NCBI GenBank assembly: GCA_013368325.1
Contig: JAACJK010000223.1
Coordinates: 620,001 to 684,000, forward strand
Direction of reading: 5' to 3'
DNA: 64,000 nt
From: Ephemerocybe angulata
Lineage: Eukaryota; Basidiomycota; Agaricomycetes; Agaricales; Psathyrellaceae
In this document: in pieces, positions 57,588 to 64,000 of the stretch
Layout of the letters: every line of letters starts with the position of its first letter
Position numbering within the stretch: position 1 is the stretch's first letter
Notes under the pieces: model-generated
Told to the model about the DNA's origin: nothing
Seen by the model: only the letters and a program-made list of their open reading frames with translations
The model's database searches: none
Made by a program: the position numbers and the translations under genes

Positions 57588-59723
57588 GGAAAAGCGGGGC
57601 GGTTGTGTCAACCCATGTGCTCGAGGTCCCCACTTCCTTAAGTATAGCTATTTTCTCGTGGGGTAGCGGTTGTGGTTCCGTGCATTGCAGTGATTACATG
57701 GGAAATATTTGTGATGACGTCCGGCGAGCCACCGGCAATATAGTAACCGTGCTGAGTCCGTGCTTCTCGGCTGCTTTGCCGACCCCCTGCCGCGGCTAAC
57801 AATGGATGCCGTGCCTGGTGCCGAAGCAGCTAAAAATAGTGTCCTCCTGGAGGTGCTGTGGACCAGGCTTAACAGGGCGAAGGAAACTAATCATAGTGTT
57901 GAGAGGGGTATGTTCCACCGTACTAAATGTGATGTAATGACGGAAGAGTTAGTTGGCAAAGTTTACATGTATTTTTGGGAACAAGCGCCCACTCGGAGTC
58001 CGGATCGAATCCTCGAATTGGCTCCATCGTTTCAGCGAGGCCTGCGCGAGCCTGAAAGAACTTCTCGGATAGGATGGTAGCTGCAACGTCCTAGGGGACT
58101 CCGAGTCAGCTCTATACATTCTTGTCTGGAAATATCAAAGGTGTGGCATATGCTACTCAATACTCGGGCTCGATGCTTGGCATAGAGGAAATAGACGAGA
58201 TACTTCAAGACTCATAACGGCAAAGAATGCGCATGGCTGAGAATAATACTTCCCTTTCTCTTTCACTGGCACGATTTTGCTGAGAATTAGCCGATAAGTT
58301 TCAGAATGATACCAGAATGACTCTTCTGAAGAAGGCCACCTGGTTGAACGGAACGAGGTGCCGTCCCACTATACCCGCCCGACTCGTACTTTCCCCTCCG
58401 GTTACGCAGCCACGTGCAATTTTTAGTGAGCCCACGTCGCGAGAAGTCCATTGTTATCTAATTCTCCTTCAGCTACTCAGAGAAATATATCTTACTACAT
58501 AGGTTCTCTAGTCCTGCGGTGAGTCTAGCTACACGTTACTAATTCAAGGAGCCTCTAGCTTACGACATACCGCATTTGACCTGCTACTTGGGGTCAGATC
58601 TGAGTACTATTTAGCCTGCGCGAGAACCCATTCACAAGGTCCGAGAACCGACGCAGCTTCTCAGGTGTCATCCACCCCAAAATATCTTAACTTTACTCAC
58701 CCGTGAGCCCATGTCTGAGAATGTCCTTTCAATATAGATGTCTAGAACCGCAACGGTAGGCTCGTCACCAGCAGTTATGAATGTGTCCACTGGGAATGGT
58801 CCTTGGGTTCTATTACCTGCACTCATATATACAAAACTACCTACGGCCCAAGAGACTGGCCTCGAGTCTACCGCAACGGCGTTCTGCAACAGTACAACCC
58901 CAACTTTGCGATGTACCTCGGCGCTGCAGCTGGGAGTTGTGTGAGGGCGAGAGGTTGGGAGTCAGGCTCTTCACCAACAGCTCCAAGCTTTAACTATACT
59001 CAGGATACTGGCCTGCAAGTTGAGGACTCGCGTTTGAATAACAGCCGATTATGTAAGGCACCCAACAAGCGCCCAAACGGGCGCCCCTTTCAAAATAGGG
59101 GCTGTTAGGCCTTAACAAGAACCACCGACCCGCTCCATACCAGCTCTGTCTGCTCCCGATCCATCCTTAGGTGACCGGTGTTTGGTAGAGAAGAGTTCCA
59201 CTGTGCCCAAGGGTGGTCTTGTCTCGATATCAGACCTCACCTTACTCGTCATTCTTCAGGCCTTCTGCCGGAAGCCGGTGACTCAAATCCCTTCCTCTGG
59301 ACATCCGGACGAGCACTGCAAGCCGCACAAGCATATTGGTACAACAAGCGATAGGGATGCTTTGGAACTCGGTACATTGTTTAAAAGAAAGGTTGTAAGC
59401 CTATTAAGTCAAGCGATGCAGAGAAGTTCAACGTGCCACAGCCAAGAGGGGGGAAGGTGGTATGAATGTGGAAAACGTTGGAAGAGATGTTTAAACTACA
59501 ATGCTACTAATACGGAGAATGGTAAGTATATAGAGACAACCAGGGCGGGGTAAATGAGGGAGAATCGAGATAACCGTATGCAAAAAGGAAGACGAGCGCG
59601 GAACCCAGGTATAGAAAAGAGGAAAGGAAAACCAGCAATGATTCCAGGGGTCGCGCAGAGTCCGTGGACAACAACAAAAGTACAGCGCCGGCGATGCCGC
59701 ATAAGTTAATCGACGATTGCAGC
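57588..59723. other. 2.1-kb gene-poor region
   Basis: Two AAGCGCCCA words (57983-57991, 59067-59075). A minus-strand open frame at 58668-58889 and plus frames at 57760-58080 show no recognisable protein family. No repeats of note. Confidence 0.45.
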
Positions 59724-61296
59724 TCACCTCTTCCGCTTTCCACCCACAGTGCCATCGACGTCATCCAACGCCGTAACGCCGCCCATCTCGTCCACCCCAG
59801 GTTCGACGATGGCTATTCCACTGCTCCCGCCTGCATCCGCCGACTCAATTATCACCATATCATTCTCTTCCTCCTCCTCCAACGGGTCCTCCGCCATCGC
59901 AGGGGTTCCCGCCGTCCGGCGTATCTCGCCTTCCACCTCCGTCTCTGCCCCGTTTTCGCGCGCGGGCACAAGAAGCTCGCCGCCCGCCGCTTCCAACTCG
60001 GATTCGTCCCCGGGGACGACCCCTACCTCGGATGGCGACGGTGAGTCCAGGTCCATGTCGAAGTCAGGCGCATCAATCTCGACGTCCTCCTCGAGGTCAG
60101 CGAATGTCCGACACAGCGGACAGGAGAAGCCGGGGTGGTGGCTCTCTAGGAGTGGTCGAAGGCATTTGTAGTGGAACGTATGGGAACACGGGGTAATGAA
60201 GAGTGCCTGGCGGATTGTCACAGGGAACAGGCAGATGCAGCAGTCGCCTAATTGGGTCTTTGCGGCATTGGACTTGCTTGCTGGGCCGCCCTTGGCTGCT
60301 TGAGCTATGGGCGCGGCCAGGGCCTTAAGGTTCTTGATCGCTGCGGTACTGCGAGCCACACGGCCCTGGGTGAGAGGGGTTCCGACAATATGTAACAGCG
60401 GCGACTCACTTGTATGCATTGGCAGTCGACTGCCACTCCCTCCCCAACTCGATTCTAATCTTAACACTCTTGTAAATGTCCTCAGCGCCTCCCTGATAGT
60501 CTACCCCGAGCTGCAGAATGTCGCCGTCCTTTAGGTGGAACGGTTTCGACTCGCCGTTGGCGGGGCTCAGCCGGACGTGGTTGAGGAACGTCCCCGAGCT
60601 AGACTTGGTATCCTTGATGTAGAATTTGCCCCCTCCTTCGACCCAAATCTCTGCGTGTGCTCGTGAGACGACCTTTGACTTGAATGCGAGCTTGTTGGAG
60701 TTGAGAGCGTTGACAGCCGCCAAGCCGAGCCCAGATCTGTCTGTGAAGCGGCCTATCCTCAGCGCCGGATCCCCCTCTTTGAGATCTCTTGCGATGGCGT
60801 CGAAGCGCAGATTACGGCGATTGTCGAGGTGGGGGACGAGTCTGATACGATGGCTTGGAGCATTGTTGTTGAGTCGATTGGCAGTCGATCCCGACGCCGC
60901 GCCCGTCGCGCCGTTCGTCACTGGAGCTGGGGCCGGTGGTGCTGTTGTTGCGTTCGCTACTGGCATGGGTAGAGGGGGAAGTGAGGCAGAAACGGCGATG
61001 TTGCCAGCGGAACGTCGTCTTCGGAGCATGTTGGAAAACCCTAAGCCACCGGAGCCACTTCCTGGGTTATTTGGGGGTGGTTGGTGCATGAGACCGGAGA
61101 CAATGGGCCCTCTTCTTCGCCCGGTGACTGGATTGGGCGATGGCGGGTTTACTGGTGGGGATGGGGAGAGTTCTCGGTGGTCGATATTAACGTGAATGTG
61201 GGACTGTGAAGAATTTCTCGGTCTTCCACGCAAGAAAGAACCCAGGAGGTTGGTTCTGGAAGGTGGCGATTCACTTTGTGGAGGCTCGGTCGCCAT
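59724..61296 (-). CDS. DMA1: FHA-RING E3 ubiquitin ligase (Dma1-like)
   Basis: Minus-strand gene, exons 60410-61296 and 59724-60348 (503 residues; 61-nt intron at 60349-60409, whose acceptor is the second AG). The N-terminal 120 residues are Ser/Pro-rich. The FHA domain spans about residues 150-275 with LRIGRFTDRSG, SKVVSRAHAEIWV and KDTKSSSGTFLNHVRLS, the phosphothreonine-binding signature. The RING finger follows: CCICLFPV, CSHTFHYKCL, CPLC. The acidic tail ends in GGKRKR. The FHA-RING pair is the hallmark of Dma1/Dma2 and CHFR-type ligases that delay mitotic exit and septation in fungi. Confidence in the domain pair is high; the symbol follows from this architecture. Confidence 0.9.
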
Positions 61297-64000
61297 TCTG
61301 AGTGTCGTCGTCGTCGCCGTTGTGAATGGCCTTGTCGTCGTTGATGGAAGTCAGGAGCAAGCACAATTCCTCTTGGCGCCCGGTTTGGACCTGAACCGCC
61401 ACGATGATCACAAAAACGATCAGCAGTGAGCTAAATTTTCCGGTCTTTTTCGACGAATGTATCTAACAGACCTTCGGTTTAGCTCTAGTTCTGTAGGATA
61501 TATGTTTCGTCGAGCCTTGGTCGAGTCGTTGTCTTCGAGAGCGAGCTATTTAGCGCGATATCATCGCTAGCATCGCCTCCCAGGACCTCAAATGAAACCG
61601 ACAGGAGATATCATCATTTGTCGTCGGGTGCGATCTTGGACCGTCATGTGTGCCCAAGGATCTCATTGTTTCTCTCAGCTTGACCAGAATCCATTATCCA
61701 GCCATACGGTTGCACAATTGAGGCCGCAGAAGCCCCTGAACATGTCGGTATTAACTTGGTTCATCCAGCCAAAGTACTGGCTAGATTTCAATCTAGCGCG
61801 AGGACCAGGCAAACCTTCCTTCAACTTCGTTGTTTGTGTTCTTGTGTTCACAGCTGCCAAAGCTGTGATCATCGAAACATCGGTGCGTTTTGACCTGCTC
61901 CACCTGGTCTCACAGAACCTGCGATGAAGGCCGGCACTTCCCTCTCAATAGACTCACGCGTCAAAGCGTACCCACAGCTTATGAAAGTGAAACCTATCTT
62001 CGAGGCATTCTTCTAGAAGGCAGGGCCAGGTTTGCGGGCTTTGAGCTTTCATACGCTTCTAGCACATCTGCCGATGAAGGACCAGGTTGACCAATCCACG
62101 TCTCTAGTGCCAACAGATGCGCTAGGGACTGTTAGGAATGCTATGGGATGCTACCAAGATGCTACGCAAAATCCGACGCCTTGTTTCAATTGGCTGCGAC
62201 ATCTGATCCACCTTGTCCTCTGACCTCTGATACCTTTTTGACAGAGTAGCGCTAGGCCATCGACAGAGTGGTGCGGTCTTACTCTGGAAACTGCAGTCCC
62301 TATGTGATCGGGAATAAGAGCAGAATGTGGTATGTGTTACAAACCCACCCGAACTTATTCTTTTTCAAGTGAGCAACGCTCGCTCTATCTTTACCTCTGT
62401 TATTCACCTTGCATCCAGTCTCGGAATACTTATAACGGTTTCTCGAGCCATCTATCATCACGATGGAGTTCATGTGGAAATTACGTTCTCCGACATATGG
62501 TTGTAAAGATCGATACCAGTCCATATTCCTAGCACAGCGCTTCGCCAATACGAACGCGCCGGAGAAGTGTGACACCCGTAGGCTGCAACGCGCTTTACGC
62601 GTGCACCTTCGGTTGTCAACATGTCATCCTCAAGTTGGCTATTGGGTGGACATTCCATCGATCCTCATCCGCCACATATGAAGATAGAGGACACCCCTCA
62701 ATAGGTTTGGGATAGAGCACCTCGTACTATGTAGGTGGTACACTCAGGTTCGGAATCTCCAAAGCCATGCCAGAATCGTCCATTGCGCAAACTACCAAGG
62801 ACTTATGCTAATCGGTGGATTAGGGGCAACTCGTCGCGTTTGGTACCCTCAGACTGAGTCTCGAGGCCTCCAAGGATTCGAGGTGCGCGTCCGAGAAGAC
62901 GCACGAGGTTCAATTGACTGTGCGCTTCGTCGTAATACCTGGTAAACCTCCATTCCGACGAAGGTGTCCGTTCATTAGCAGAGACTGGCAAGCCGCTGGC
63001 GAACTAGCAACGCATGCAGCGGAAGGTCGTCGATGGGCTGTTCTGGGGTTGAGTGTGAATTTGCAGCTTGGGGGTGGCTGAGAAGTCGGTGTCCGATATC
63101 GAGCTTAGATTGCAGGTCAAAGAGGTGATGATAAGATAACAATGGTCTTGGAGGTTGAGGGGTTGAGCGGGAAACCTAGGGTATGTACATATACTGAGCA
63201 GACTAAGAGGTTGGCACTGTGACTCGGAGCCACCAAGGGTACCCCCTGTTACATAAGTTGACTGTCTAATCTATTGTTGCTTTTCCAAGCTCCACCCCGT
63301 GAGCGAGTGCGAGCACATTGGAGGTGGGTGTCAGCGAGCGAGCCAATATAGTACGAATGTAACAGGAATAACTTGGATGCTCATAGAGGCATCACGCCCC
63401 GAGTCGGCACACCGGTGGAGGGGTGTGCGTCAGCGAGCGAGCTAATATAGTACGAATGTAGCAGGAATAACTTGGATGCTCATAGAGGCATCACGCCCCG
63501 AGCGTCAGGTTTCCTGCCTGCCCGGAGGGCCATACTGTTCCAATGAGACGCCCCTGGTGGGCTGGTTCGAGTCGACGGGCGCCTAAGCTCATGGGTGATC
63601 GGACTGCCAAGCGGACTTCAGACTTCGAGTTGTGGCACGCTTATCCTGAATGTTTTACGGGGCTCCGCCAATGGGAGCCCATCATTGATCCCGTTTTACG
63701 GGGCCGAGATGCCGACCCGGAGCCTCGGGACCACGTGCTCGGAAGCTTCCGGCGCGCGCGCTTGGGCAGGGCTCCGTCGCGCTCGCTTGGCGCTTGCGGC
63801 TCCAATTTGTGCTCACTGGACGTGCCACTGGCTGTCGGGTAGTGTATGTGGTCGGAGGTCCCTGTGGTAGTTTATTGGCTTTACCATATCCAATATGTAG
63901 CACAGTATTGTATGTAAAGTAGTGTAGCGAGATCTTTATCTGACCTGCGGGCTTCGGCTCTTCAGATAGAAAAAGTTGCGCTGCGCGCACTCACAATACA
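61297..64000. other. Right-end gene-poor region
   Basis: No recognisable gene over 2.7 kb. It holds the tandem repeat at 63330-63502. Short frames at 61592-61927 and 63543-63842 show no family pattern. Confidence 0.45.
63330..63502. repeat. Direct repeat, two 74-base units with 99-base period
   Basis: Units 63330-63403 and 63429-63502 both start GTCAGCGAGCGAGC and end CATCACGCCCCGAG; they differ at only two positions (C/T and A/G). The 25-base spacer between units is unlike them. Directly visible; no coding or transposon association seen. Confidence 0.9.

Noticed and set aside
58668..58889. Minus-strand open frame of 73 codons as a possible gene
   Set aside because: No family pattern, no convincing splice partners and no supporting context.

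Overview
The window is nuclear DNA of a filamentous basidiomycete, most likely an agaricomycete (mushroom-forming) fungus. The evidence is many spliceosomal introns of about 40-70 nt with GT-AG borders, micro-exons, basidiomycete-typical families (DUF6533-like and DUF6535 membrane proteins, F-box/LRR proteins, NAD(P)-binding SDRs) and conserved eukaryotic housekeeping genes. Exon joins were made by hand by matching reading phase across introns. For all fully modelled genes the summed coding length is a multiple of three.

Layout, left to right. 1-5.1 kb: 3' end of an F-box-type gene, RNase P/MRP subunit RPP1, and two tandem arylamine N-acetyltransferases. 5.7-8.1 kb: two tandem hemerythrin (HHE) proteins, the first with a mitochondrial-like leader. 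9.2-9.5 kb: a frameshifted membrane-protein relic. 10.4-11.6 kb: an orphan Ser-rich protein. 12.3-17.9 kb: an array of DUF6533-like multi-pass membrane genes (intact, pseudogene, intact). 19.5-24.9 kb: a 1,672-residue P4-ATPase lipid flippase of the Dnf1/2 type. 25.8-29.0 kb: a Zn2Cys6 transcription factor. 31.7-33.8 kb: an F-box/LRR protein. 34.6-35.9 kb: an ABHD12-like hydrolase. 36.1-41.5 kb: two more DUF6533-like genes on the minus strand. 43.8-46.4 kb: a DUF6535 protein. 47.5-49.6 kb: nucleoporin NDC1. 50.2-51.7 kb: a wax-synthase/MBOAT-like acyltransferase. 52.2-55.3 kb: two tandem SDRs with duplicated promoters and uORFs. 55.5-57.6 kb: a DHA1-type MFS transporter (minus). 59.7-61.3 kb: an FHA-RING ubiquitin ligase (minus). 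61.4-64 kb: no recognisable gene, with a 99-bp-period direct repeat.

The strongest theme is local gene duplication. Four families (NAT, hemerythrin, DUF6533-like, SDR) are each present as adjacent paralogues, and the copies allow gene models and regulatory elements to be checked against each other. Housekeeping genes (RPP1, NDC1, flippase, FHA-RING) are single and interspersed. I see no prophage, CRISPR array, rRNA gene, convincing tRNA gene or intact transposon. The candidates for undescribed biology are the DUF6533-like family with its invariant 15-nt micro-exon, the paired uORFs that end right next to the SDR start codons, a recurrent intergenic word AAGCGCCCA, and a palindrome cluster just upstream of NDC1.
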